NCBI GenBank assembly: GCA_016872715.1
Contig: VGZD01000016.1
Span: 1 to 45,203, forward strand
Source: Planctomycetota bacterium
GTDB taxonomy: Bacteria > Planctomycetota > UBA1135 > GCA-002686595
Length of the DNA stretch: 45,203 bases
Direction of reading: 5' to 3'
Shown: positions 1 through 9,000 of the stretch, one piece after another
Layout of the letters: each line of letters starts with the position of its first letter
Numbering within the stretch: position 1 is the first letter of the stretch
The notes under the pieces: generated by a model
The model's database searches: none
What the model saw: the letters and a program-made list of their open reading frames with translations, nothing else
Told to the model about the DNA's origin: nothing
Made by a program: the position numbers and the translations under genes

Positions 1-42
1 GGCGGCGCGGGCGGCGCGGGCGGCGCGGGCGGCGCGGGCGGC
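1..42 (+). repeat. 9-bp tandem repeat encoding a Gly-Gly-Ala linker
   Basis: Four copies of GGCGGCGCG plus a partial copy sit at the left edge, in frame with the haem-domain protein. They encode (Gly-Gly-Ala)n, likely a flexible linker between domains. The array may extend beyond the window. Confidence 0.85.
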
Positions 43-1248
43 GTGAGCTCCGACGTTTTGGAGGCACTCGATGCCGCCGATCGCTTCGTCGCGCACGCCG
101 CGCGCATCGCGCTCGAGCAGCGTCCGCTCGAGACGTGGATTCACCACGAGCCCGCGACGGACTCGGGCAGGGTGCAGTTCGCCATCGCGCTCGCGCACGT
201 GGGCGGTGACGTTGCGCGCACGCTCGTCGTGCGGCAACTGGCGCGGCTGGAGTTCGATGGCGCGACGGAGGCGGACCAGCTCGCGATCGTGCGCGCGAAC
301 CACCTCGCGGCGATGCGCTTGAAGCTCGACGAGCTCGCCGCGCGCTCGATGGCCGAGCGCTTCGAGTCGCGCTACCCCAGCGGTTCGAGCGCGCTCGACC
401 GGGAGTTGCTGCAGCTTCTGGTCGAGCTCGACTCGCCGCGCGCCATCGTTCCCGCGCTCGACGTGCTCGAGAGCAACGCTGCGCAGCAAGAGCGCATCTG
501 GGCCGCCTACTGTCTGCGTGTCGCCGACGTCGGCTGGACGAGCGAGCTGCGTCAGCGCCAGTTCCGCGGCCTTGCGAGCCTGCGCAGCGCCGCCAAGGGC
601 GGGTACAGCCTCGCGAAGTACATCGACGAAATCCGCCGCCAGAGCGCGGCACGACTCGACGACGCGACGCGCGACATGCTCGGCGAACTGCTCGAGGCTC
701 CCGCGGTCGTCGCAGCGACCAAGCCGGCGGCGAGCGCGACCTTCGTGCGGGCGTGGACGCGCGAGGACTTGGCCGAATTCGTGCGTGCGCCGCTCGTGCA
801 GCGAGACTTCGAGCGCGGCAGGGCGAGCTTCGCCAAGGCGCGCTGCATCGAGTGCCATCGCATGGCCGGCGAGGGCGGCGGCACGGGACCGGACCTCACG
901 GGCGCGGGCTCGCGCTTCAGTCGCTCGGACTGGCTCGACGCGCTGCTCGAGCCCTCCAAGGTGATCAGCGACCAGTATCAGGACACGGAAATCCTCACCA
1001 CCGACGGCGAAGTGCTCGTCGGCCGCATCGAGCGCGACGAAGCCGACGGCGTAACCCTGCGCCGCCTGCCGCCACAAGAGGACGCGCTCGACCTAGCAGC
1101 CTCCGAGATCGAGCGCCGCCGACCCTATCCGATGTCGCGCATGCCTTCGGGCCTGCTCGACGTGCTCGACGAAGACGAGCTCCGCGACCTCGCGGCCTAC
1201 GTGCTCTCCGGCGCGAATCCATCGTCCGCGGAGTTCCACCAACCGTGA
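1..1248 (+). CDS. Planctomycete-type haem-binding (CxxCH) protein with helical-repeat region, 5' truncated
   Basis: Only the C-terminal part is in the window. The frame is open from base 1 through a Gly-Gly-Ala repeat, so the GTG at 43 is probably not the true start. Residues of about 15-230 (counted from 43) are an Ala/Leu/Arg-rich helical region that resembles HEAT-type repeats. A c-type cytochrome fold follows: CIECH at bases 844-858 attaches haem, GTGPDLTGAG follows it, and PMSRMPSG near the end offers a methionine axial ligand. A short beta-rich segment (DGEVLVGRIERDEADG) lies between. This order matches the C-terminal haem domain found in large secreted Planctomycete proteins, often fused to membrane-bound dehydrogenase domains. 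The role is probably periplasmic electron transfer, and the oxidoreductase part would lie upstream of the window. The haem domain call is firm; the substrate is unknown. Confidence 0.8.
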   Translation, partial: GGAGGAGGAGGAGGVSSDVLEALDAADRFVAHAARIALEQRPLETWIHHEPATDSGRVQFAIALAHVGGDVARTLVVRQLARLEFDGATEADQLAIVRANHLAAMRLKLDELAARSMAERFESRYPSGSSALDRELLQLLVELDSPRAIVPALDVLESNAAQQERIWAAYCLRVADVGWTSELRQRQFRGLASLRSAAKGGYSLAKYIDEIRRQSAARLDDATRDMLGELLEAPAVVAATKPAASATFVRAWTREDLAEFVRAPLVQRDFERGRASFAKARCIECHRMAGEGGGTGPDLTGAGSRFSRSDWLDALLEPSKVISDQYQDTEILTTDGEVLVGRIERDEADGVTLRRLPPQEDALDLAASEIERRRPYPMSRMPSGLLDVLDEDELRDLAAYVLSGANPSSAEFHQP

Positions 1249-1439
1249 GCGACGCGCGCGAGCCGGTCCTCGTCGGCGCTGGCCTGCTCGGCGCCGAGCG
1301 TCGCCACGACGGTGGTCACGACGAGGATGGCGCACTCGAAGCGGGCACGCTCGTGCCTGGCCCGGGCATCACCACGGCGCTGCCGCGGCGCCACGCCATC
1401 GCGGTCGAAGGCGTCGCAGGCCGCCGCGCCTGAGCGCGC

Positions 1440-3834
1440 TCAGCGCAGCGGGCGCGGTGCGACGAGCGCCTCGAGCTCTCGCGGCAGCGCCACCCCGCCC
1501 CGCGAGGCGGCCTCGGCGTCCACTCGCGCCTCGTCCGTGCGCCCGAGCGCGAGCAGGGCGAGCGCACGGTTCATGCGCAGCGTGGGATTCTTGTCGAGCG
1601 CGATCGCGCGCGTGAAGGCCTCGACGGCTCCCGGAAGCTGGCCCACGCGCATCCGCAGCGCACCGAGGTCCGACCACAGCGGCGGATTCTCGGGTGCCAC
1701 TTCCAGACAGACCTCGAGGTCGCGCACAGCCTCCGGCATGCGCTGGAGCTGCAGATTCACGATGGCGCGGTTCTGCAGGGTCTGCGCATCGCGCGGCCGC
1801 GCGGCGAGCGAGCGATCCAATATCTCGAGCGCCTCTTCGTTGCGGCCCTGTCGCATGCAGATCGCGCCGAGCAAGTTGCACGCCACGCCATTGCTGGCGT
1901 CGAGCTCGAGCAGGCGTCGGCACTCCGGCTCGGCGCGCGCGAACTCCCCGCGCTGAACCAGCACCTCGCACAAAAGAGCGCGAAAGCTCACGTCACGCGG
2001 TCTTCCGTCCACGGCTCGCTGCGCGTCCGCGAGCGCCTCGTCGAGCCGTCCGACGTTGCGCAACTGAGCGGCCCGCGCGTTGCGCAGCGCCGCATCGTCG
2101 GGACTCGCCGCGAGCGCGAGCTCGAGTTCCGCGAGCGAGCGCGGCGCGCTCGCCGCGGGCGCCGACAGCGACGCCAACCCCAAACGCGCAACTTCGAGCG
2201 TCGGATCGATGCGCAGCGCCGCTTCGTAGTCCGTCCGCGCGCGCTCGATGTCGCCCTGCTGCTGGTGAAAGACGGCGCGATTGCCGCGTGCGATCGCATC
2301 AGCCGAATTCACGGCCACGGCCGCGTCGCAGTCCGCGATTGCACCGACGAGATCGCCGCGTCGATGGCGCACGAGCGCGCGTCCGACGAGAGCTGGACCG
2401 TTGCGCGGATCACGAGCCAGCGCGCTCTCGAATGCCACGCCCGCGAGATCGACGTCCCCGCGCTCCAACAGCAGGACTCCGCGATTGGCGTGCGCTGCCA
2501 CGTTGCCCGACTCGAGCGCGAGCGCGCGCTCGCAGTCGGCGAGCGCTCCTGCCGCGTCGCCGGAGCGCTGACGAACCTGACCTCGGTTCGCGTAGGCCCG
2601 GCCGCTCGGCGCCACCGCGATCGCACGCTCCCACAGCGTCGCGCTGTCGTGCCAATAGCTCGCTTGACGCCACACTGTAGGCGCGAGCGCCAGCATGAGT
2701 GCTCCGACGCTGACGAGCGCCACGCCCTCGCGCCGCTCACGCGTCCAGCGCTCGAGAGCCAGCGCCGCGAGCAGTCCGAGGCCGACATACGGCAGGTACG
2801 TGTAGCGATCCGCCATGACGGCGCCGCCGACCTGCTTCACTTGCAGCACGAGCACCAAGTTCAGCAGGAAGAAACCGAGCGCGAAGAGCGCGACACGCTG
2901 CCCGCGGCGGTGGAGGGCGAACGCGAAGATGAGCAGCGCGAGCGCGGCGAGCGGCGCGGCGAGATACGCCGCGGGCAAGTCTGCCGTGCTCGCAGGCAAC
3001 GGATAGAACGGAGCGAGATCGAACGGTGCGACGAAGCGCACGAGGTACATCATCAGTCCGTAGCAGGCGTGCAGCGGTGCGCGCGCGAACGGCACGGAAC
3101 TCTCCGCGCTGGTCGCACCCGCGGCCTGCTGCGCGTGCAAGGTCGCGAGACCGACTCCGAGCGCGACGAGGAAGATGGGGACTTTCTCGGACAGCGATCG
3201 TCCGCGCAACTCGCGCTGGCGCAGCCAGTCGATCAGCAGGAGAGCGAGCGGAAGCACGACGGCAGCCGGCTTCGAGAGCATCGAGAGCGCGCCGAGCACG
3301 AGCGTCGCGAGCAACGTGCCCGCACGCGGACGATCGCCGTGCCGCAGGTACGCGAGCAGCGCGAGCAGGAAGAACAGCGCATAGAGCGGATCCTTGCGGC
3401 CAGACACCCACGCCACGGACTCGACGTGCATCGGGTGCAACGCGAAGATCGCCGACGTGACGAGCGCTGCGAGCTCCGCGCGCGCGCGGCCTGCCGAGCC
3501 GCGCGAGCAAACCAGCCACGAAGACGAACACCAGCGCCGTACACGCGAGGTGCAGCAGCACGTTCACGAGGTGGTACGAGCCCGGGTCCAGTCCGCTCCA
3601 GCGATGATTCGCGGCCAGCGAGAGCATCGTCAGGGGATGGTGGTTGCCCTCGAACGGCTCGATCAGCAGCGCCCGCACATCCATGCGCCGCAGCGCTGCA
3701 TTCTCCGTCACGTAGCCGTCGTCGTCCCAGTTGGTGAAGCCAGCCGAGAGCGCCGGCAGGTACGCGAGCAGCGTGAGCGCCAGCAGCGCCAAAAGCGCCC
3801 AGCGCGCGCCACTGCGACTCGCCCCGCCGCTCAT
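1440..3834 (-). CDS. TMTC-like GT-C glycosyltransferase with TPR repeats; reading frame broken near 3480
   Basis: The ATG at 3834 overlaps the stop of the upstream methyltransferase (ATGA). The first ~120 codons give a membrane start and the acidic loop motif NWDDDGYVTEN, followed by NHHPLTMLSLAANHRW. The frame then shifts by +1 inside a CG dinucleotide run at about 3475-3492. The next frame continues the same protein: AELAALVTSAIFALHPMHVESVAW, split here only by the shift, then VSGRKDPLYALFF, several membrane segments and at least ten TPR-like repeats to the C-terminus. The HP(M/V)HVESVAW block and the two-part design also occur in the intact protein at 17446-19710. The family resembles eukaryotic TMTC O-mannosyltransferases, which use lipid-phosphate-mannose. 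The break may be a real dinucleotide loss or an assembly/sequencing error. If real, only a 666-residue product from 3440 could be made, lacking the first loop acidic residues. Confidence 0.75.
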
Positions 3835-4598
3835 GACCTGCGCGGGCGTCCGGAGACGACGACCTGAAAGCTCAGGATGCGCAGCGCGCGCGTGGAGCAG
3901 ATCCAGCGATCGAGCGCGAGCATGCGGCGCACGATCCACGCGTTGCAGGGGACAACGCGCAAGATCCCGATGTGATCGGGGAAACCGGCGAAGATGTAGG
4001 CGAGAAAGCCATAGCGCGTCGAGGAGCTGACCTCGAAGCCCGCGCGCTCCATCAAGCCGATGAGCTCGGTCTTCTTGAAGCCCACGTCGTCGGGATGGAA
4101 GTGCTTCGACACGCGGTACATCGCCGCGCGCGCGAGGCGAATCAAGAAGTTGTCGTTGCAGGGCTCGCTCATGATGAGCACGCCGTTCGAGCGCAGCGCG
4201 CGCGCGCAGTTCGAGAGAAACCGCACGTGATCGCGCGTGTGGTGCAGGCTGCCCTTGCAGAAGATCGCGTCGAAGCTCCCGTCGCGGAACGGCAGGCGCT
4301 CGGCGTCCGCGGTCACCAGTCGCGCGCCGGGCACGTACTGCTCGCTCACGCGCAGCATGGCGTGGCTGATGTCGAGCCCGATCGCGCCCGGCCGCAGCGC
4401 CTCGAGCTCCGCGAGGAAGAAGCCCGTGCCGCAGCCGAGGTCGAGCACGCGCTCGCTCTTCTCGGGCAGCAGGCGCAGCATCTCGCGATGCCAGTCCTCC
4501 TGAAACAGGCGCGAGAACTCGAAGCTGTAGCGATACGCGTAGCGCGGGGCGAGCGCTCGGTGGAGCTCGATCTGTTCGAGTGCGTTGGAGGCGGACAC
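3831..4598 (-). CDS. Class I SAM-dependent methyltransferase (Methyltransf_11 type)
   Basis: This 255-residue protein has a Rossmann methyltransferase core. Motif I is VLDLGCGTGFF at residues 51-61, the acidic end of strand 2 is GLDIS at 74-78, ADAERLPF at about 98-105 contacts the adenine, and CKGSLHHTRD at 114-123 is the post-motif region of ubiE-like enzymes. The C-terminal ~90 residues are less conserved and hydrophobic in places (YGFLAYIFAGFPDHIG), which may bring it to the membrane. It lies 19 bases after the LPG-synthase-type gene and overlaps the TMTC-like gene by four bases, so all are probably one operon. The substrate could be a lipid, a lipid-linked sugar or a glycan; the sequence does not say. 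Confidence 0.85.
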   Translation of the reverse strand: MSASNALEQIELHRALAPRYAYRYSFEFSRLFQEDWHREMLRLLPEKSERVLDLGCGTGFFLAELEALRPGAIGLDISHAMLRVSEQYVPGARLVTADAERLPFRDGSFDAIFCKGSLHHTRDHVRFLSNCARALRSNGVLIMSEPCNDNFLIRLARAAMYRVSKHFHPDDVGFKKTELIGLMERAGFEVSSSTRYGFLAYIFAGFPDHIGILRVVPCNAWIVRRMLALDRWICSTRALRILSFQVVVSGRPRRS

Positions 4599-4617
4599 GG
4601 CGGGGGCCTTGGGAACT

Positions 4618-5649
4618 CTAGCGCGCGCACGCTCGCCGCGCTCCGCGCCACAGACCCATCAGCGCGTGTCCGACGAGTCCGAACAGCAGCGTGTCGAAAA
4701 GCTGTACGAGGTGCACGCCGACGCCGCCGGGCAGCGAAGCCTCCGGCGGAACGCCCACCCACCCAAAGCCCAGCACCCAGCCCGCCTCCTGCGTACCGAA
4801 GCCCGCGAAGGAGTTGATCGGAGCGAGGTTCATCAGCACGGCGACGCTCGAGCCGAAGCTCGCGTGCAGGAAACCGACGCCGTCGGGCAGGCCGAAGCCT
4901 TGGGCGAGGAGTCCGTAGAACGCGAAGATCAGCAGCCAGACCGCGAAGGAAAGGCCCAGCGCACCCGCGCGCAGGCGAGCGTCCCCGGCCGTGCGGAGCG
5001 CGCGCTCGAGCGACTCGGCGTGCCGCTCGATCCGCGCGCCCAGCCCCAGCGCTCCGAGCAGGCGCTGCAGCGGCGCGAGCAACAGCTCGCCGCGCGCCGC
5101 GAGCGCGACGAATGCCGCTCCCGCCGCCAGCAGCCCCGCGGCCAGCGCCCAGCCCGCGGCGCGCGGCCCATCCCAATGTCCGCTCAGGCACAACGCCGCC
5201 GTGACCGCGCCCATGCACGCGCACAACGCCGCGAGGTCGAGTAGCCGCGACACCACCAACGACGCGATGCTCGCCGAAGCCGGAACGCCGCACGCGCGCG
5301 CGAGATAGAGCGGCAACGTCGCTTCGCCCGTCTTCGCCGGCAGCACGTACACGGCCAAGTTGTGCGCGGAGGTCACGGCGAGCAGCGCCGCGCGCGGTGG
5401 GCGATGCTCGGCGGGGAAGAGCAGCCGGAAGCGCTCCGCTCGCACGATGTAGATCGCGGTGTGAACGCCCAACGCGAGTGCGAAGGTCGCCGGTGAAAGG
5501 CGCGCCAGCGTCGCCGCGAGCTCCTCGCAGTCGACGCCGCCGAAGTAGAACAGCGCCAGCACGAGCAACAGGCCCACGAGGCTCCACGCCGCAAAGCGCA
5601 GCCAGCGCGAGCCTCCCGAGACCGCTTCCCCCGCTTGCGTCGCGCTCAC
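4618..5649 (-). CDS. LPG-synthase-type (UPF0104) integral membrane protein
   Basis: This 343-residue protein has about eight hydrophobic segments. It matches the membrane half of lysylphosphatidylglycerol synthases (MprF flippase region, UPF0104), here without the soluble aminoacyl-transferase domain. Typical marks are the N-terminal RAERFRLLF, NLAVYVLPAKTGEATLP, RLLDLAAL and the C-terminal NSFAGFGTQEAGW. The start is GTG at 5649, overlapping the VWA gene stop as GTGA; the frame stays open further upstream, but that part lies in antiphase to the VWA gene and makes no protein-like sequence. Stand-alone members are thought to move or handle lipids or lipid-linked sugars. The neighbouring GT2, methyltransferase and TMTC-like genes fit a role in lipid-linked sugar handling, which is inference. 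Confidence 0.82.
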   Translation of the reverse strand: MSATQAGEAVSGGSRWLRFAAWSLVGLLLVLALFYFGGVDCEELAATLARLSPATFALALGVHTAIYIVRAERFRLLFPAEHRPPRAALLAVTSAHNLAVYVLPAKTGEATLPLYLARACGVPASASIASLVVSRLLDLAALCACMGAVTAALCLSGHWDGPRAAGWALAAGLLAAGAAFVALAARGELLLAPLQRLLGALGLGARIERHAESLERALRTAGDARLRAGALGLSFAVWLLIFAFYGLLAQGFGLPDGVGFLHASFGSSVAVLMNLAPINSFAGFGTQEAGWVLGFGWVGVPPEASLPGGVGVHLVQLFDTLLFGLVGHALMGLWRGARRACAR

Positions 5650-7934
5650 TGGAACTTCCGGTGCGAGCCGCCGGAGTCGGCCGCGAGCCACTCGAGGACT
5701 TGGAACGTGCCGCCGACGCCGATCGTGTGGATGACGATGCGGCGATGGGCGTTCCACTCGGCGACCCGCGCTCGGATCAGCTCGGGATCGGTGACCTCGC
5801 CCACGCTCGGCTCGCCGTCCGACAGCACGAAGATCGTGTCGACGTCGGGATCCGCGAAGGCCGTGCGCAGCGAGTCGTAGAGGTTGGTGCCACCACCCGC
5901 GCCGAGCGCCGCGACGAACTGCTTGGCCTGCGCGCGGTCGCCGCCGCTGGACTGCGCCACGCCGTCGAGCCACGTGTCGACGTCGCTCGAGAACACCACG
6001 ATGTTGAACAGGCTCTCGGGCTCGAGCGCGTCGATGCACGCGGCGAGCTCGGACTTCGCGACGTCGATGCGCGGCGTGCCCTGCTTGCCGGTGTACTCGC
6101 TGCGCAGCGTCTCCGACATCGAGCCCGACACGTCGAGGATGAAGATGACGCGCTTGGAGACGATGCGGATGCCGAAGAACCGCGCCGACTTCGTCGTCTG
6201 CTTCAGGCGCCGCATTTCCTCCTCGGCTTCGAGCCGCGCGACCTCGGCGAGCGAGATCGGCTCGAAACCCGCGCCTTCCTTGTCCCACCACGCCTTCCTG
6301 GCCGGAGCCGAGGTGCGAAACGGCTTGCCGCACAGACGCCACAGCGCGTCGGCGAAGCGCACGAGCATCAGCCCGCTCTCCTTCTGCATCTGCTCGACGA
6401 TCGCGCCGATGCCGTCCCTCGCCCGCAGCGCGACGAGCCCGTCGAGCGCCGCGAAGCGCGTCGACCAGTCGCTGCTCGACACCGCCGCCGCGAGCACCTT
6501 GGCGTGCGCGCGATCGCCCGTCCGTCCGAGCTGCAGCAGCGCCGCGTTGCGCACCTCGACCTGCGGGCTCGCCGCGAGCCCAATCAAGCGCTTCGTCCAC
6601 ACAAGGTCGCCCTTGCGCAGCTCCGTCAGCGCATCGAGCGCGCCAGCGACGATGGCCTGATCCTTGCACGCACCCACCACCGTCTCGAGCTCGGGCTCGA
6701 TCACCTTGCTGAGAGAGCCACCGAGCGTCGCGAGCGTCGCCAACACGAGGTCGCGCGTCGCGTTGTACTCGGGGTCATTGCCCTTCGGAGGCGGCTTCTT
6801 GGTCGCGTCGAGCACTTCCTTGGCGAGCGCCTTGAGCAGTTTTTCGTCGCGATAGCCGCGCAATGCGCGCAGCACGAAGCGTTGTTCGTGCAGCTTGCCC
6901 TTCCCGACCTGCTTGACGAGCTTCTTGTCCGTCGCCTCGTCGCGCAGCGCCGCCAAGTGATCTCCGAGCGCCTGCCGCAACAGCTCCGGCATCACGTCGA
7001 CGTTGCCGCGCCCATCCTCGAGCAAGGTGGCCGCGATCTTCGCGCCGTCGGCCTCGACCAAGATGCGAATCGCCTCGACGCGCACCGAGTCGCGCTCCGT
7101 CTGGTCGCCGTAGATCGTTTCCGCGAGGTCGCGCAGTCCCTTGTCCTTGCGCCGCTCGATTTCGAGCAGTGCGAGCCGCCGCAGCCCCCACAGCTCCGTG
7201 ACGTTGTCGCGTTCCTTCTCGCGCGCCTGCGCGTAAAGCCGCGGCAGGTCGAGCCCCTGCGCGAGCTGCTCGAACGCGAGCTCGCGGATCGACTTCACCG
7301 AGTGCACCTTGCGCTCGGGCTGCGCGTCCTTGTCCTTTTTCCCCTTGCCCTTGCCCCTGTCCTTGTCCTGATCCTTGTCGGCGGCCTTGTCGGCGATCGG
7401 AGCGTCGAACACGCGTTGGAAGAACTCGTGGTCGCCGCCGTCCGCCATGCGCACCACGCGCTCCATCGCGCGCGCGCGCACGTCGTCCTCCGCGGCGGAC
7501 TCGACGATCGCCTTCAAGAAGTGCTTGCCGAGGTGGTTGCAGTTGCCGAGCGTCGCGAGCGCCATGTCGCGCAGCTCGGGCTCTTCCCCCGCCGTCGCGA
7601 CGTCCGAGAGCTTTTGCAGCGCCGCCTGCTCCGCGTCGGCCACGCCGTCGAAGCTGCCGAGCGCCTTCACGGCCTCCCGCCGCATGTAGATCGAGCCGAA
7701 CGTCGTGTCGTAGAGCTCGACGAGCGCGAGCGCCGCCTCGCGCGTGCGCAGCGCGCCGAGCTCCGCCAAGAGCTTCGGCTCCGCCTCGTCGCGGCTGCGC
7801 TTGAGTTCCGCCACCAACGCGCCAAGATCCACGCTCGAGCGCGGCTTGGCGCCCGTGATCGGAGCGAGCGCGATCGGAGCGAGCGCCATCGGAACGAGCG
7901 CGAGCAACGTGGCAGCGAGCAGTCGGTTCTTCAT
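5646..7934 (-). CDS. Secreted HEAT-repeat protein with C-terminal VWA domain
   Basis: This 762-residue protein starts with a signal peptide (MKNRLLAATLLALVPMALAP, residues 1-20, continuing to about 29) after a good Shine-Dalgarno sequence (GAGGAGAG). Residues 35-560 are mostly helical HEAT-like repeats, interrupted at 182-207 by a Lys/Asp-rich spacer. The VWA domain occupies about residues 590-762 with a complete metal site: DVSGSMS at 601-607, GGTN with Thr683, and LSDGEPS with Asp706. Such proteins are common in Planctomycetes and probably act as extracytoplasmic scaffolds that bind a partner through Mg2+. It heads the run leading to the LPG-synthase-type, methyltransferase and TMTC-like genes, with a 4-base overlap to the next. 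The partner is unknown. Confidence 0.85.
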   Translation of the reverse strand: MKNRLLAATLLALVPMALAPIALAPITGAKPRSSVDLGALVAELKRSRDEAEPKLLAELGALRTREAALALVELYDTTFGSIYMRREAVKALGSFDGVADAEQAALQKLSDVATAGEEPELRDMALATLGNCNHLGKHFLKAIVESAAEDDVRARAMERVVRMADGGDHEFFQRVFDAPIADKAADKDQDKDRGKGKGKKDKDAQPERKVHSVKSIRELAFEQLAQGLDLPRLYAQAREKERDNVTELWGLRRLALLEIERRKDKGLRDLAETIYGDQTERDSVRVEAIRILVEADGAKIAATLLEDGRGNVDVMPELLRQALGDHLAALRDEATDKKLVKQVGKGKLHEQRFVLRALRGYRDEKLLKALAKEVLDATKKPPPKGNDPEYNATRDLVLATLATLGGSLSKVIEPELETVVGACKDQAIVAGALDALTELRKGDLVWTKRLIGLAASPQVEVRNAALLQLGRTGDRAHAKVLAAAVSSSDWSTRFAALDGLVALRARDGIGAIVEQMQKESGLMLVRFADALWRLCGKPFRTSAPARKAWWDKEGAGFEPISLAEVARLEAEEEMRRLKQTTKSARFFGIRIVSKRVIFILDVSGSMSETLRSEYTGKQGTPRIDVAKSELAACIDALEPESLFNIVVFSSDVDTWLDGVAQSSGGDRAQAKQFVAALGAGGGTNLYDSLRTAFADPDVDTIFVLSDGEPSVGEVTDPELIRARVAEWNAHRRIVIHTIGVGGTFQVLEWLAADSGGSHRKFQ
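7857..7901 (-). repeat. 15-bp tandem repeat in a signal peptide
   Basis: Three 15-base units (two identical, GATCGGAGCGAGCGC on the + strand, one with two changes) encode repeated Ala-Leu-Ala-Pro-Ile in the hydrophobic core of the VWA protein signal peptide. Confidence 0.85.
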
Positions 7935-7961
7935 GGGGCTCTCCTCGAGCGCAGGTCCCCT

Positions 7962-7967
7962 ACTCTA
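7962..7967 (-). promoter_or_regulatory. Candidate -10 box TAGAGT for the VWA gene
   Basis: TAGAGT reads towards the ATG at 7934 with 27 bases between; the leader contains GAGGAGAG as ribosome binding site. No clear -35 was found. Confidence 0.4.
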
Positions 7968-8011
7968 GGCTCACGGCGGCAGGGAGCCACACCCTGCCCC
8001 GCGTCAGACGG

Positions 8012-8965
8012 CTACAGGCGCGACTTCTTCTCGATCAGGTCGGCGAGCAGGCCGACGGTGAGGACTTGCAGGAAGGCGACGAACATGAAGACGGTCTTGT
8101 CGCCGAGGTTTTGCTCGACGAAGACGTCGTAGTAGAGGAAGCCGCACAGGCACAGGAACAGCGCGAAGGCGACCGGGTAGAAGACCTTCAGCGGGTTGAA
8201 GTAGAGCACCGTGCGGATGATCAGCGCGGTGAAGCCGAGCGTGTCGCGGATCGGGCGGATCTTGGAGCTGCCGGAGCGCTTGGCGTAGTTGACGGGCACG
8301 TACTCGACGCGGTGGCCGTTGGTGAGGCTCGCGAGCGTGATCGTCGTGGTGAAGCTGAAGCCCTGCGGCAGGATCGCGCGGTACTCGAGGACGAGCTCGC
8401 GTCGGAACGCGCGCAGGCCGCTGTTGAGGTCGGGAATGTCGGTGCCGGCGAGGAAGCTCGCGAGTTGCTTCAGGAACCACTTCGCGGGCTTGCGCACGAG
8501 CGGAATGTGAACGTCGGCGCCGGTGCGCGAGCCGACGGCCATCTCGGCCCCGTCGTCGATCTGATCGAGCAGATCGCGAATCTTGTCCTCGGGATACGTG
8601 CCGTCCGCGTCGGTGATCACCACGACCTCGGTGCGCGCGTGCGTGAAGCCCGTCTTGAGCGCGGCGCCATAGCCTTGGTTCACGCGGTGCGTCACGACAC
8701 GCAGGTTCGGGATGCGCGCGGCGCACTCCGAGAGCACCTCGGCCGTGCGATCCTTCGAACCGTCGTTGACCGCGATCACCTCGATCGGCGCGCCGACGTC
8801 GAGCTTCGAGAGTCGCTCCATCACGCCCGCGACGCCCTTCTCCTCGTTGTAGACGGGCACGACGATCGTGACGCCGTGCGCCGAGAGCTTCTCGCGCTGC
8901 GCGCTCGCCTCCCACGGGAGCACGAGCGGAGCGGCGCGCTGGGGCTGGCTGGTTTTCGCGTCCAA
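8012..8965 (-). CDS. GT2 polyprenyl-phosphate glycosyltransferase (GtrB/DPM1 type)
   Basis: The enzyme would transfer a sugar from a nucleotide donor to undecaprenyl or another polyprenyl phosphate at the cytoplasmic membrane face. The catalytic GT-A domain covers about residues 32-250: VTIVVPVYNEEKG binds the nucleotide, NDGSKDRT follows, and ITDADGTYPED carries the metal-binding DxD-like motif. Two hydrophobic helices follow (LKVFYPVAFALFLCLCGFL and VFMFVAFLQVLTVGLLADL), as in GtrB-type enzymes. No ATG lies before the catalytic domain. I chose TTG at 8965 because a TAGTCT box lies 10 bases upstream, like other genes here; TTG at 8992 and GTG at 8923 are alternatives. It lies 77 bases before the VWA gene and may supply the donor for the TMTC-like protein further down. 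The sugar is not known. Confidence 0.85.
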   Translation of the reverse strand: MDAKTSQPQRAAPLVLPWEASAQREKLSAHGVTIVVPVYNEEKGVAGVMERLSKLDVGAPIEVIAVNDGSKDRTAEVLSECAARIPNLRVVTHRVNQGYGAALKTGFTHARTEVVVITDADGTYPEDKIRDLLDQIDDGAEMAVGSRTGADVHIPLVRKPAKWFLKQLASFLAGTDIPDLNSGLRAFRRELVLEYRAILPQGFSFTTTITLASLTNGHRVEYVPVNYAKRSGSSKIRPIRDTLGFTALIIRTVLYFNPLKVFYPVAFALFLCLCGFLYYDVFVEQNLGDKTVFMFVAFLQVLTVGLLADLIEKKSRL

Positions 8966-8975
8966 GGCGCGGGCG

Positions 8976-8981
8976 AGACTA
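8976..8981 (-). promoter_or_regulatory. Candidate -10 box TAGTCT for the GT2 gene
   Basis: TAGTCT lies 10 bases before the TTG at 8965, just after the mutY stop. If used, the transcript begins close to that TTG. Confidence 0.35.
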
Positions 8982-9000
8982 CCAAGGAGCAAGGCGCGTT

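Noticed and set aside
1197-1394. 65-codon - frame with a stretch resembling a signal peptide (CAILVVTTVVATLGAEQASA)
   Set aside because: It overlaps the 3' end of the haem-protein gene, has no ribosome binding site and no recognisable mature part.
1430-1443. Perfect 14-bp palindrome CTGAGCGCGCTCAG as a terminator or operator
   Set aside because: It has no loop or T-run and includes the TMTC-like stop codon; GCGC-rich palindromes are common by chance here.
5397-8132. 911-codon open frame on the + strand opposite the VWA gene
   Set aside because: Low-complexity Arg/Ala/Leu sequence without motifs, antisense to a gene with a signal peptide and intact VWA metal site. Long antisense frames are expected at this GC content.
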